Assembly (NCBI GenBank): GCA_009781675.1
Contig: WQVG01000002.1
Location: forward strand, 1-64,000
Source: Candidatus Bathycorpusculum acetigenes
GTDB lineage: Archaea; Thermoproteota; Bathyarchaeia; Bathyarchaeales; Bathycorpusculaceae
DNA: 64,000 bases
Direction: 5' to 3'
Both the position numbers and the translations under genes were made by a program. The stretch's first letter is position 1. Every line of letters starts with the position of its first letter. Of the stretch, positions 24,907-34,493 are shown in pieces. Under the pieces are notes generated by a model that saw only the letters and a list, made by a program, of their open reading frames with translations, searched no databases and was not told the origin of the DNA.

Positions 24907-25791
24907 CTATCTTTGGGTCAACTCTGTTTTTAGTTGTGCAAGAGCGGCCTTCAGAGGCATCGGTTTACATTTAAGAACACGCTGGGCCAAAGACGTATCA
25001 AGCGAAGAATCTACCGGACGCTTAGCAATCCATGAGAACTGGGAAGAAGAAACCTTATCAATCAACCCCTTGTCTAAACCAAAAACATCAGCAATCGCTT
25101 GTGCAAACTCTAAACGGCTGACTCTTGTGGCACCACACATATTGTAGAGTCCAACCAAACGACGCTCAGTAGCTTCTAGAATCATCTCGGCAAGATTAGT
25201 GTTGAGTGTAGGAGTGTTCCATTGATCTTTGACAATTTTGACACGTTCTCCTCGGCCAAGAGCCTCAAGGAGCCAAAGCGCAAAATTTGCTTTTCCCGCT
25301 GCCGGAGTAGCACCATAGATTACGCTGGGACGTGCGATAAAAAATTCAGGAAGAGTTTGAACGATCTCCTCAGCAATCAATTTAGTCAAACCATAGTAGT
25401 TTTGAGGATCCGCCGCATCTGATTCTACATAAGAACCCTTTTCACCGCTTAGTACATAATCGGTGGATAAGTAAACCAAAAAAGCCTCTTCGCGCTCAGC
25501 GGCCTCCCGTATGTGCATTGTTCCATCCACGTTAACCTTCCAAGCAAAGCCCTTGTTGAGTTCACACTTATCCACATCAGTTATCGCAGCCGCATGAACC
25601 ACTGCATCGGGCTTTATGCGCTGAAAAACAGCATCCACTTGCACTTTGTCTGAAACATCGAGTCTAAGAGGAGTACCATAAGCCGACTGGGCCTCAAGGT
25701 CAGATGAATAAACCTCAAATCCTCTCTCAAGGGCCATCTGGGCCAGTTTTGAACCAAAAAGCCCATTTGCACCAGTGATTAAGAGTTTCAA
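24907..25791 (-). CDS. rmlD: dTDP-4-dehydrorhamnose reductase
   Basis: A 294-residue Rossmann enzyme making dTDP-L-rhamnose, the last step of the pathway. The nucleotide loop GANGLFGSKLAQ is at the N-terminus, YLSTDYVLSG carries the Tyr-proximal Ser/Thr and the catalytic YGLTKLIAE follows, with ARPSVIYG later. The TTG start at 25791 overlaps the rmlB stop (TTGA), and GGGTGG lies just upstream, so it is coupled; a start at 25812 is possible but adds seven unconserved residues. Last gene in the rmlA-C-B-D order. Confidence 0.92.
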   Translation of the reverse strand: MKLLITGANGLFGSKLAQMALERGFEVYSSDLEAQSAYGTPLRLDVSDKVQVDAVFQRIKPDAVVHAAAITDVDKCELNKGFAWKVNVDGTMHIREAAEREEAFLVYLSTDYVLSGEKGSYVESDAADPQNYYGLTKLIAEEIVQTLPEFFIARPSVIYGATPAAGKANFALWLLEALGRGERVKIVKDQWNTPTLNTNLAEMILEATERRLVGLYNMCGATRVSRLEFAQAIADVFGLDKGLIDKVSSSQFSWIAKRPVDSSLDTSLAQRVLKCKPMPLKAALAQLKTELTQR

Positions 25792-26795
25792 CGTAGACCA
25801 CCCATCTTCCAAGGAGTAGGATGTAAAATCACATCAGTTGCAAAGGGAGTCCACCAGGACTCATTGCTAAGATACCACTCCACCGTTGAAGCCAAAGCAT
25901 CTTCGAAGATTTCGGCAGGTTTCCAACCCAATTCATCACGGATTTTTTTAGAATCTAAACTGTAGCGGACATCATGTCCCGGCCGGTCTTCTACAAAGGT
26001 TAGAAGACTTTCAGGTTTTTTGAGGCAGATAAGAATTTTTTTAACTATCGCCAGGTTAGTGACTTCGTTGCCTGCAGATATGTTATAGATTTCGCCAGGT
26101 TTACCCCTCTCAAGCACCATACCAACGGCTTTACAATGATCATTGACATGTATCCAATCGCGAACGTTAGTACCTTTGCCATAAATGGGAATTGGCAAAT
26201 CACGCAATACTCGTATGATGGTTTTAGGTATGAGCTTTTCTGGAAGCTGGTAGGGACCAAAATTATTAGTGCAACGGGTGATGGAGACGTTTAAACCATA
26301 GGTCCTATGGTAAGACAGCACAAACATATCAGCTGCCGCCTTGGAAGCGGAGTAGGGATTAGACGGTTTAGGGGGGGTATTTTCTGTAAAAGAACCCTCC
26401 AAGGCTTCGCCATAAACTTCATCAGTAGATACCTGCACAAACCGGGCTTTGTGATTATGTCTTCGTATCGCTTCAAGAACCGTAAAAGTTCCCACTGTAT
26501 TATTTTGTAAAAACACATTAGGATCAGAGATGCTTCTATCAACATGGGTTTCAGCAGCGATGTTTACAACAGTGTCAACTTGATGAATCACCCGGGTTAG
26601 TAGTTGTGAGTTACAGATATCGCCTTTGATGAAGGTGTAACGTCTATCATGTTCTAGACCCTGAAGGTTTGCAGGGTTTGCACCTATGCCGACTTTGTCC
26701 ACATTTATCAATTCACATTCCGGATATGTGGCAAGCATGTAGCGGCAGAAACTGCTTCCGATAAAGCCTAAACCACCAGTCACTAATACTTTCAT
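25788..26795 (-). CDS. rmlB: dTDP-glucose 4,6-dehydratase
   Basis: A 335-residue short-chain dehydrogenase. NAD loop GGLGFIGSSF, STDEVYGEA, and the catalytic PYSASKAAADM (Tyr and Lys) are seen, and the C-terminal RPGHDVRYSLD and LGWKPAE blocks are those of RmlB. It converts dTDP-glucose to the 4-keto-6-deoxy intermediate. The ATG at 26795 is chosen because AGGTGAT lies seven bases upstream and the protein then begins MKVLVTGG; other in-frame starts reach 26807. It overlaps rmlD at its end. Confidence 0.95.
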   Translation of the reverse strand: MKVLVTGGLGFIGSSFCRYMLATYPECELINVDKVGIGANPANLQGLEHDRRYTFIKGDICNSQLLTRVIHQVDTVVNIAAETHVDRSISDPNVFLQNNTVGTFTVLEAIRRHNHKARFVQVSTDEVYGEALEGSFTENTPPKPSNPYSASKAAADMFVLSYHRTYGLNVSITRCTNNFGPYQLPEKLIPKTIIRVLRDLPIPIYGKGTNVRDWIHVNDHCKAVGMVLERGKPGEIYNISAGNEVTNLAIVKKILICLKKPESLLTFVEDRPGHDVRYSLDSKKIRDELGWKPAEIFEDALASTVEWYLSNESWWTPFATDVILHPTPWKMGGLR

Positions 26796-26803
26796 ACTCA
26801 TCA

Positions 26804-27307
26804 TCACCTATGAGGGACAAAATTCCAATCCCAGCTTTTACCAACACGAAGATCGGATTGTTTTCCGTTTATACTTTGAGGAATAAGTGTTGGATCATTC
26901 CAAGCCCGACGCTCTTCGTCAGGATCAACAGAATCATAGAGCTTTGTGGTATAATACACAAGCATCACTGGTTCAGTGCCAACAGCTTTAAACCCATGCC
27001 AGTAATGCCCCGGCACTCTAACCACCTGTAACTCTGTGCCGCTGGAAACTATTTCTGTGAGTGCGGAGGTTTGTTCATCAAATGCACAGAGCTTAATCGA
27101 ACCGCTCAAAACCAAAAAATAATCCACCTGGCCACGAAGGTGTCGATGCCAAGCTCGAATAACGTTAGGATAAGTAAAGGAATGATTTATCTGCACAACC
27201 ACATCATCTCCAAAAAAATCAGCCCAGTCACTACGCATAGCTTCGCTAAAGAAACCACGTTCATCGACCAAACGCACAATAGGCTTAATTCTTATCCCCG
27301 CTAACAT
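26804..27307 (-). CDS. rmlC: dTDP-4-dehydrorhamnose 3,5-epimerase-like protein
   Basis: A 167-residue cupin that inverts C3 and C5 of the keto sugar. Seen: ERGFFSEAMRSDW at the start, RAWHRHLRGQVDYFLVLSG (active-site His in the RGLH-like block, here RAWH), YWHGFKAVG, and the late tyrosine block VYYTTKLYDSVDPDEER. The start at 27307 has TAGGTG six bases upstream and fits the family length; the longer reading to 27358 adds 17 residues. Placed between rmlA and rmlB. Confidence 0.9.
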   Translation of the reverse strand: MLAGIRIKPIVRLVDERGFFSEAMRSDWADFFGDDVVVQINHSFTYPNVIRAWHRHLRGQVDYFLVLSGSIKLCAFDEQTSALTEIVSSGTELQVVRVPGHYWHGFKAVGTEPVMLVYYTTKLYDSVDPDEERRAWNDPTLIPQSINGKQSDLRVGKSWDWNFVPHR

Positions 27308-27366
27308 CGACGCACCTACGTCAACATAGCGGCGAAGAGTACTTATAACACTTCCCATTAAACCCG

Positions 27367-28425
27367 CTATACTTCGAGTTCAGAATAGTCACCCACATGC
27401 AACTTTAAGGTTCTGCCACGCGTGTTGCGGATTACTTTAGCATTTTTTCCAATTAAACTGTCCTCAAGCCGCTCCACATCGCGCACCGTAACCCCATTCT
27501 GAACCACACAGTACTCAAGACTAGAATTACAGATCTTTGAATCATCACCAATACTTGTGTAGGGTCCGATAAAAGAATTCTCAACCAAAACATTCCGACC
27601 AATCACGCAGGGACCACGAACAATACTGTTTATGATTTGAGCATCTACCTCAACCTTTACACGCCCAACAATATTACTGTTGACAACACTACCCTTAACA
27701 TCAAACTGGACATACTCATCTAAAATTATAGCATTAGCAGATAATATATCGTCCTTTTTGCCTGTATCAAGCCACCAAGAATCAAGGATTTCAGCCTTCA
27801 CCGCAAAACCCATGTTAATCATCTCTTGAATCGCATCGGTAATCTCGAGTTCCCCACGCCACGACGGCCCAATCCGCTCAATAGCATCATGAACTCTGTT
27901 TGAAAACAAATAGGTACCAATGATGGCAAGATTACCCATAGGGGTCTTGGGTTTCTCTACAAGCCGAACAATATTGCCCTCTTTATCCAGCTGAGCGATA
28001 CCAAAACTAGAGGGAACATCCACTTCCTTGAGAATAATTAACGCATCTAAATGTTCGGCATTAAATTTTTTGATAAAACCCTCTAAACCCTGCCCTGTCA
28101 CATTATCACCTAGACACATAACAAAAGAATCTTGCCCCAAAAACCCTCTAGCAGTCTTTACTGCATGCGCCAAACCCAGCGGCTGCTGTGGAACATAACA
28201 TACAGTAAGGCCCCAGGCTGAACCATCAGCAACATACGCCTCAACAAAGTGACCTGTTTCAGGTGCCGTGATAATTCCCACCTCTTTTATAGAGGTTGCC
28301 GCAACCTGATCAAGAACATACCCCAAGATAGGTTTGTTTGCTACAGGGATAAGCTGTTTAGCACAGGTAAAGGTTAGAGGGCGCAATCGAGTTCCTTTGC
28401 CGCCACTAAGCACAAGAGCCTTCAT
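27367..28425 (-). CDS. rmlA: Glucose-1-phosphate thymidylyltransferase, long archaeal form
   Basis: A 352-residue nucleotidyltransferase. The N-terminal catalytic domain has LSGGKGTRLRPLT, the CLGDN block and the EKPK signature; the C-terminal 110 residues form a left-handed beta helix (hexapeptide-like INSIVRGPCVIGRN, ENSFIGPYTSIGDD). It makes dTDP-glucose from glucose-1-phosphate and dTTP and is first in the rmlACBD operon. The start at 28425 gives MKALVLSGG with GAGA upstream; the longer frame to 28455 adds ten unconserved residues. Confidence 0.93.
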   Translation of the reverse strand: MKALVLSGGKGTRLRPLTFTCAKQLIPVANKPILGYVLDQVAATSIKEVGIITAPETGHFVEAYVADGSAWGLTVCYVPQQPLGLAHAVKTARGFLGQDSFVMCLGDNVTGQGLEGFIKKFNAEHLDALIILKEVDVPSSFGIAQLDKEGNIVRLVEKPKTPMGNLAIIGTYLFSNRVHDAIERIGPSWRGELEITDAIQEMINMGFAVKAEILDSWWLDTGKKDDILSANAIILDEYVQFDVKGSVVNSNIVGRVKVEVDAQIINSIVRGPCVIGRNVLVENSFIGPYTSIGDDSKICNSSLEYCVVQNGVTVRDVERLEDSLIGKNAKVIRNTRGRTLKLHVGDYSELEV

Positions 28426-28582
28426 ATCAATCTCAAATTTTAAGAGGAAAACCAAGTATTATAGCTTACTTAACAAAAACAATATGGAAATTAATCTGAT
28501 TAATATAACCAAACGCCGACAATACTCGATTTTTAAGGCATGAACCTGAAACGACAACAAATTACTGCCGTAAATTGTATAG

Positions 28583-30169
28583 TTATTTTGGATGTGGTTG
28601 AGATTTAGGCATAAGTTTGCCTAATATAGTAAGTACAAGGTGCAGGGGTTTACGTAATGGACCCAATCCTGCTACAATCGTCTGGATGTTTTCCAAGTCC
28701 GCCCGAGTTATGGTTCGAGTTGAAACCGCAATCAGCACAAAAACAACCACAAACACAACTACACCCAGAATCAACCGTATTGGGCTACTAAACGGCAACC
28801 AAGTGACCAAAAGATAAGTTAAAACACCAGTAACTCCAGACGATAACAGAATCTTAACAGATGACCCCCAATCCACTGAAACACCATAACGTTTCTTTAT
28901 AAAACCCAAACTCAAAAACAATCCTGGAAGAACAACGACAAGAGAACTAATAATCAAACCGATAATACCAAATTGGGAAATCAATACAAACCCCAAGGGA
29001 AACCCAATAGCCGCCTGGAGAATCGACAATTTAAGGGTATATTTTGTGTCTCCTTGACTGTTTATAAGGTTACCAGCACTCAGATTACCAAGGGCCGTAA
29101 ACAAATAAGATATCGACAATAACATAAGGAAAAAAGGCGCCTGCGAATAACCCTCAGGAAACAACGTATGGATAGCAGGCTCAGCAAGAGACATAACCAA
29201 AAAAGTAACCGGTACAACTAGGAGTGCAGCATACCGTACGGAATATTGGAAAACATTCTTTAGGTCAAACTGATTTTTCCGGTAATCAAGTTTTGAGAAA
29301 GCAGGAAAAAGCATAGTTGTCACCGGTGTAGCAAAGAAAACGATCAAAACAACAAAAGTTTGCGCAAGTGCATAGTTACCGATTACACTATTATCGGTAA
29401 CAAAGATTGGCATAATAAGAGTATAGAAAAGGCCAAGAAAACTAACTAAAATCGTGCCTATAGAAATCGGCAAACCATACTTGAGCAGGGTCTTTATCGT
29501 TTCACCTATAGCCAATTTACCATCGGAAGGTTTAGGCAAAGATGAGTACATCACAAACATAAGCAGAACACCAGTTATGCCTGCAACTAGAACCGCCACA
29601 GAAAAACCAACTATCGCACCTAGAGTACCCAAACCCAAAATCACAAGAGCAATTATCAAACCAGTTTTAACTATTGACTGAACAATCAACATGATACTGT
29701 TAAGATGTAATCGTTCCATCCCAGTAAAGGCCGCAGTTGCCGCAGTCATCATTGCCCCACTCAGAACAAATAATGAGGCAATTTGAATTAATTGAACTAT
29801 TTCTGGACGTTGATAGACGTCCGCTAGAAAACCCGAAATCACAATAGATACAATCGAAAGCACCAAACCTAAAATGAGCTCAAAAGCAAGCCCTGCAACA
29901 AAAATATTGCGTATCTTAGAAACCCCATTTTCACTATTGTACTGGGCTGTATATCGAATCATCGCAACGTTTACACCCCAGTCCCTAAAGGTTGCAATCA
30001 TAGTAGGAGCAGCAATAGCGATTGTGTATAGACCCCAATTATCTGCACCCAACAACCTAACGATGATAATAGTACCAACAGATGAAATAACTGTGGATAG
30101 AACAAGACCCCAGAGCATATGAAAACCACCTTTAGCCGAAACCTTTGCCATATCAGCAGCCTTGCTCAT
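28583..30169 (-). CDS. Polysaccharide flippase (Wzx/MATE-like)
   Basis: A 528-residue membrane protein with 12 to 14 hydrophobic segments, beginning with the oligosaccharide flippase pattern (GGFHMLWGLVLSTVISSVGTIIIVRLLGADNWGLY). Such proteins move lipid-linked glycan units across the membrane before assembly. It is the first gene of the island, 128 bases upstream of rmlA in the same direction, and divergent from a DUF3131 surface protein, which fits a role in exporting the rhamnose- or xylose-containing units made nearby. Confidence 0.9.
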   Translation of the reverse strand: MSKAADMAKVSAKGGFHMLWGLVLSTVISSVGTIIIVRLLGADNWGLYTIAIAAPTMIATFRDWGVNVAMIRYTAQYNSENGVSKIRNIFVAGLAFELILGLVLSIVSIVISGFLADVYQRPEIVQLIQIASLFVLSGAMMTAATAAFTGMERLHLNSIMLIVQSIVKTGLIIALVILGLGTLGAIVGFSVAVLVAGITGVLLMFVMYSSLPKPSDGKLAIGETIKTLLKYGLPISIGTILVSFLGLFYTLIMPIFVTDNSVIGNYALAQTFVVLIVFFATPVTTMLFPAFSKLDYRKNQFDLKNVFQYSVRYAALLVVPVTFLVMSLAEPAIHTLFPEGYSQAPFFLMLLSISYLFTALGNLSAGNLINSQGDTKYTLKLSILQAAIGFPLGFVLISQFGIIGLIISSLVVVLPGLFLSLGFIKKRYGVSVDWGSSVKILLSSGVTGVLTYLLVTWLPFSSPIRLILGVVVFVVVFVLIAVSTRTITRADLENIQTIVAGLGPLRKPLHLVLTILGKLMPKSQPHPK

Positions 30170-30642
30170 TTTCTCTCATCCCCCGTACAGTTTTAATTTT
30201 ATGTTGGTGTTGAGGTAATGTTTATCGCTTTTGGTTTTCAGGGATCAAAATCAGGGAATCACATCTAGTGGCATCTACAACAGTGACAAGTAGTTGGACC
30301 ATTTCTTGTATTAGTCTGCTCGAAATTAATGCAGTTTTCATGTATTCATAAACCATGTTTCTGCGAGAATAACGCGTACAATCCCCCCAGATCCACTAAA
30401 AACGTAAAAAATGTCACACCCGCTCAGAACAGTTTTTGCACCGTAGAAATATAACAGGTTGTAACAATTTTTATATGAAAAGCTTCCGTGTACTGCAAAT
30501 CAGTGGGCTAAATTGTATATTAAGAGTGTTCTATTCAATAGCTTAATAAAAAACAAGAACATACACTAAACATAGTTAGGCTATTTCCGGCTAAAAAAGA
30601 CAGGATTGCGCCAGAGCAAGCCCGTGAAGGAGGACACTATGA
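30170..30642. other. Divergent intergenic region without a visible gene
   Basis: About 470 bases separate the flippase and the DUF3131 gene. No ORF or RNA gene is supported. AT-rich segments with TATA-like sequences occur near 30470-30476 (TTTATATGA) and 30513-30522 (TTGTATATTA). A GAAGGAGG ribosome site at 30626-30633 precedes the DUF3131 start. Confidence 0.5.
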
Positions 30643-32127
30643 ATGGTTAACTTCCAAAAAATCTGCGTACTTCACCGCATTGCTAGACCAATAAAGCACA
30701 ACAAAGGAGTAGACGATACAAGCAACAAAGGGTTCAATCGCCTTCATGCCGGAGGCTTCAGCAAAAGAACAAAAATTTTTATGACATCTGGAATTATCAT
30801 TACTGTTGCGATATTGGCTTTTTTTATTTTCCTACCAAGAGATAACCAAAGCCCCCCGATGGAAGCACCGGTCAATGGAACAAATCCAACTCAACCACCC
30901 AACGACAATCAAAAGGATCTATTTGAAGGCATAAAGGACGTTCTAGATAACATCAAAGGGGTGATTAGTGAAGGATCCACTACTAAAAAGATCGGGGTCA
31001 TAGAATCCGCACACGAAATAGACGATAAAACCTGGCAAACAATAGCCACATTTGCGTGGCGCTATTATGAGCCGGGTGTAGGTGTTGATGGAAACACGGG
31101 GATTCCTTGGTCAGGAACAGGTTCACCCTGCATCACAGATTGGGACTTAGGGGTTTACATCCAAGCAACTATTGACGCGGAAAACTTGGGATTGATTAAC
31201 CGCACTGGGACATGGGGATTTAACGAAAGAATAAACAAGGTTTTAGACTGGTTAGAAACTCGTGAACTAAACAATGCCGGCTATCCGTACTGGTTCTATC
31301 GATCAGATACCGGAGAGAATTGGCATGAAAACTCAGACAAGGTCCCAGATGACTATGTTGACATCGCAGATACCGGTCGTTTGTTTGTCGCATTAAACAA
31401 TCTAAGAGAATATCCGGAATACACCTCGAGGATAAATAATATAGTCCTTCACGGTCAATATTACAACCGAACTAATTATGCCAATATAGTTCCCACACTA
31501 AAGGACCAAGCAGAAACAGATACAAACATATATGCATACTACATAATTAGTGGCTTTGCAGCTTTTTGGCCAGAACTTAAGACTGCATCTACAAAAATAC
31601 TAGATAATATATTTTCATCAGAATATATTACAGTAAGCGGCGATGTTACATTGCCTAAAACAAGAATTTCAGGTGAACCTTTGCTTTGCGCATTTTTTGA
31701 AATAAAAAACAATGATCCCAGAATAGCAACCTTGGTAAATATGACATACTCAGCACATGAAGCTTACTATAACATAAGTGGTAAATTCCGTGCATTTGGT
31801 GAAGGCCCAACCGATACGACAGGCGATTGGCAATGGGAATGGGTGGTGTTACCTGATGGTCGAACCTGGACAACGCTAAACAGCGCCCAAGAAACAACAA
31901 ACCTGCCGCCGATGATTTATACAAAAATTGCCTTCGGTTTCTTAGCCATTTACAACACTAACTACACTAGAAACATGTGCATCTACCTAGAACAAAACAC
32001 ACAAGACCCCGTCTACGGATTTGATCACGGAGTTGATGAAGCAGGGAAAGCCCTACAAGGACAAGGTATCCTTACAAACGGATTAATCTTAAGCGCAGCA
32101 CGGTACTATCTAGAAAACCATCCCTAA
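30643..32127 (+). CDS. Membrane-anchored DUF3131-type alpha/alpha-barrel protein
   Basis: A 494-residue protein. After about 46 residues with basic character there is one membrane helix (47-65), a Pro/Asn/Thr linker (to about 90), then a DUF3131-type domain (about 125-490): WQTIATFAWRYYEPGVG, GIPWSGTGSPCITDWDLGVYIQA, and DIADTGRLFVALNNL. DUF3131 proteins share the fold of glycoside hydrolases that act on beta-glucans, with TDWD as the conserved block. So it is probably a cell-surface carbohydrate enzyme related to the glycan island. AAGGAGG precedes the ATG by 9 bases. Confidence 0.8.
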   Translation: MVNFQKICVLHRIARPIKHNKGVDDTSNKGFNRLHAGGFSKRTKIFMTSGIIITVAILAFFIFLPRDNQSPPMEAPVNGTNPTQPPNDNQKDLFEGIKDVLDNIKGVISEGSTTKKIGVIESAHEIDDKTWQTIATFAWRYYEPGVGVDGNTGIPWSGTGSPCITDWDLGVYIQATIDAENLGLINRTGTWGFNERINKVLDWLETRELNNAGYPYWFYRSDTGENWHENSDKVPDDYVDIADTGRLFVALNNLREYPEYTSRINNIVLHGQYYNRTNYANIVPTLKDQAETDTNIYAYYIISGFAAFWPELKTASTKILDNIFSSEYITVSGDVTLPKTRISGEPLLCAFFEIKNNDPRIATLVNMTYSAHEAYYNISGKFRAFGEGPTDTTGDWQWEWVVLPDGRTWTTLNSAQETTNLPPMIYTKIAFGFLAIYNTNYTRNMCIYLEQNTQDPVYGFDHGVDEAGKALQGQGILTNGLILSAARYYLENHP

Positions 32128-32185
32128 GTATTACAGTTCACAATCAGAAAAAAGACCTAACCTACCGGTGTACATGCATCTTTTG

Positions 32186-33529
32186 TTATTGCCCTAAACC
32201 GATAGCAGAAAATTTTAATTTTTTGCGGAACTTTTGGGGGTCATAAATGCGTCGACCATCAATAAGTATAGGTTGTTTCATATTAGCGTTAAAGAAGTCG
32301 GGGGTTAATTTTTTAAATTCAGGCCACTCGGTCACAAGAATACAGCAATCGGCATCCTTGAGGCACCCCGCTATAGAGTTTGCATAACATATGGAATCTT
32401 TAAAAATAGCCTTAGCCGTCAGAAGCGCAACCGGATCATAAGCAACAACACAGGCACCCGCCTCCAACAGTTGGTTAATGATGGGGATAGCCCGGGCTTC
32501 TCTCATGTCATCCGTATTAGGCTTAAATGCCAAGCCCAAAATAGCGATTTGCTTACCTTTAAGCGTACCAAGCTGTTGTCTGCAAAGATTCACGACTTTA
32601 ATCGGCAGTTTTTTGTTAACATTTTCAGTTGCATCCAAAAGTTCAGGCGTATAGCCAAACGCTTCTGAACAGGCAATCAATGCTTTCACATCCTTAGGAA
32701 AACAGGAACCGCCATATCCCAAACCTGCATCTAAAAACTGTGAACCGATCCGCTTATCTAAACCCATTGCTTCCGCTACAACTTGCACATCAGCACCGGG
32801 AATTTTTTCGCATATATTGGCAATGGTGTTTATGAAACTGATTTTTGTAGCTAACATGGCGTTGCTAGCATACTTGATAAGTTCAGCAGTTGAGAGGGTA
32901 GTTTGAATTATAGGAGGCACCTGGGGACTATAAAATTCGCAGTATAGCGCTTCAACTCTGCGACCTGCCTGCGTGTCATGCGAACCAATGACTATTCGGT
33001 CAGCATTTAGGGTATCTTGGAAAGCGGAACCTTGACGCAAAAACTCAGGGTTCATGCATAACCCAAAGTCTACATCACATTTCTTGCCTGATTCTCTTTC
33101 AATAATGGGTAATACAACGCTTTGGGTTGTTCCCGGCACAACTGTACTTTTGATTATTGCTATGTGATAATCGGTTTTTTGTTTTAGTGCTTTTCCTATG
33201 TTGACAGCGGCAGATTTTATGTATGTGAGATCTATACTGCCGTCGGAATTACTTGGGGTTCCCACAGCTACGTAAGTAAAATCTGTTTCCATTACAGCCC
33301 TATCAGTTTCGCCAACTAACCCTTTCAACGTACCCTTTTGTACGCTCTCAGAGAGTTTTTCTTGAATGCCAGGCTCAAAGAAAGGAGGGATACCACGATT
33401 TATTTTATTGATTTTTTCTACATCAATATCACAGGCAACAACACTATACCCTCTGCTTGCCAGACCCACCGCAGTACATAAACCAACATAACCAACACCG
33501 ATAACAGAAATTTTTGGTCGTTTACTCAA
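32186..33529 (-). CDS. ugd: UDP-glucose 6-dehydrogenase
   Basis: A 447-residue enzyme oxidising UDP-glucose to UDP-glucuronate with two NAD+. N-terminal GVGYVGLCTAVGLA nucleotide loop, the conserved EFLRQG, and the catalytic cysteine in GYGGSCFPKD are seen, with the C-terminal LGLAFKPNTDDMREA block. It starts at TTG 33529 with GAGGGT eight bases upstream. It is divergent from galU-uxs, making a compact module from glucose-1-phosphate to UDP-xylose. GDP-mannose dehydrogenase is the alternative reading, less likely given those neighbours. Confidence 0.9.
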   Translation of the reverse strand: MSKRPKISVIGVGYVGLCTAVGLASRGYSVVACDIDVEKINKINRGIPPFFEPGIQEKLSESVQKGTLKGLVGETDRAVMETDFTYVAVGTPSNSDGSIDLTYIKSAAVNIGKALKQKTDYHIAIIKSTVVPGTTQSVVLPIIERESGKKCDVDFGLCMNPEFLRQGSAFQDTLNADRIVIGSHDTQAGRRVEALYCEFYSPQVPPIIQTTLSTAELIKYASNAMLATKISFINTIANICEKIPGADVQVVAEAMGLDKRIGSQFLDAGLGYGGSCFPKDVKALIACSEAFGYTPELLDATENVNKKLPIKVVNLCRQQLGTLKGKQIAILGLAFKPNTDDMREARAIPIINQLLEAGACVVAYDPVALLTAKAIFKDSICYANSIAGCLKDADCCILVTEWPEFKKLTPDFFNANMKQPILIDGRRIYDPQKFRKKLKFSAIGLGQ

Positions 33530-33623
33530 ACGCGATACCCTCAGAGTTCAACAATAGTTTGGATGAGTTATCGTACTAAATATATATAGGTTAACACAAC
33601 ACAAGAGAACAAAAGGGAAACTC

Positions 33624-34493
33624 ATGGTTCAGAAGGTAATCATTCCAGCAGCTGGTCTAGGAACCAGGTTGTTCCCAGCCACCAAAGAACAACCAAAAGA
33701 GATGCTCCCAATTTTCTCCAAGACATCACACGGCGACATGATGGTTAAACCGGTGGTACAATTGGTCTTTGAGCAACTACATGAAGCAGGGCTCAAAGAG
33801 TTCTGTTTTGTGGTCGGCAGAGGCAAACGCAGTATAGAAGACCACTTCACCCCTGACACCGACTGCATACAAACACTTGAAGAAGCGGGTAAAAACGGGC
33901 AAGCTGCAGACCTAGAAAGCTTCTATGCTAGACTCGATACTTCAACTATCATGTGGGTAAACCAGCCTGAACCCAAAGGCTTTGGAAACGCGGTTTTGAT
34001 GGCTCAACCGTTTATCCAAAACGAAAGTTGTCTTGTCCATGCCGGCGACAGTTGCATCATATCAAAAAACATGGATTATGCAAAAAAACTGCTCGATAGT
34101 TTCCAGCGATTTAACGCAGATGCAACATTCCTTGTCATAGAAATAGATAATCCTAAACAATACGGCATCGTTGAAGGAGAAGAAGTAGAACCGGGAATCC
34201 TAAAAGTAAAAAAGGTTGTGGAAAAACCGGAGAATCCTAAAACAAACCTGGCAATAATGGCTATGTACGTTTTTCACCCCGTCATTTTTAAGGCCCTAGA
34301 AGCCCTTCAACCTGGAAAAAACGGTGAAATACAACTAACCGATGCTATCCAAAAGCTTGTCGAATGGAACCTAAGAGTATACGCCGTGAAACTAGATGAC
34401 AACTATAAACATTTAGACATAGGCAGTCCAGAAAGATATTGGGAAGCATTAGAGTTATCGTATAAACAATTCTGCAGGAAACAAACAATGTGA
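33624..34493 (+). CDS. galU: UTP-glucose-1-phosphate uridylyltransferase
   Basis: A 289-residue nucleotidyltransferase: IPAAGLGTRLFPATKEQPKEMLPI at the start, HAGDSC in place of the usual GDD, VVEKPENP and the late EIQLTDAI. It supplies UDP-glucose for the divergent ugd. AAAGGGA precedes the ATG. Its stop codon overlaps the ATG of the next gene (TGATG), so both are made together. Confidence 0.92.
   Translation: MVQKVIIPAAGLGTRLFPATKEQPKEMLPIFSKTSHGDMMVKPVVQLVFEQLHEAGLKEFCFVVGRGKRSIEDHFTPDTDCIQTLEEAGKNGQAADLESFYARLDTSTIMWVNQPEPKGFGNAVLMAQPFIQNESCLVHAGDSCIISKNMDYAKKLLDSFQRFNADATFLVIEIDNPKQYGIVEGEEVEPGILKVKKVVEKPENPKTNLAIMAMYVFHPVIFKALEALQPGKNGEIQLTDAIQKLVEWNLRVYAVKLDDNYKHLDIGSPERYWEALELSYKQFCRKQTM

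Noticed and set aside
30639-30650. Three-codon leader ORF (ATG AAT GGT TAA) overlapping the DUF3131 start
   Set aside because: The overlap of two ATGs behind one ribosome site is most simply chance; nothing indicates a regulatory leader peptide.
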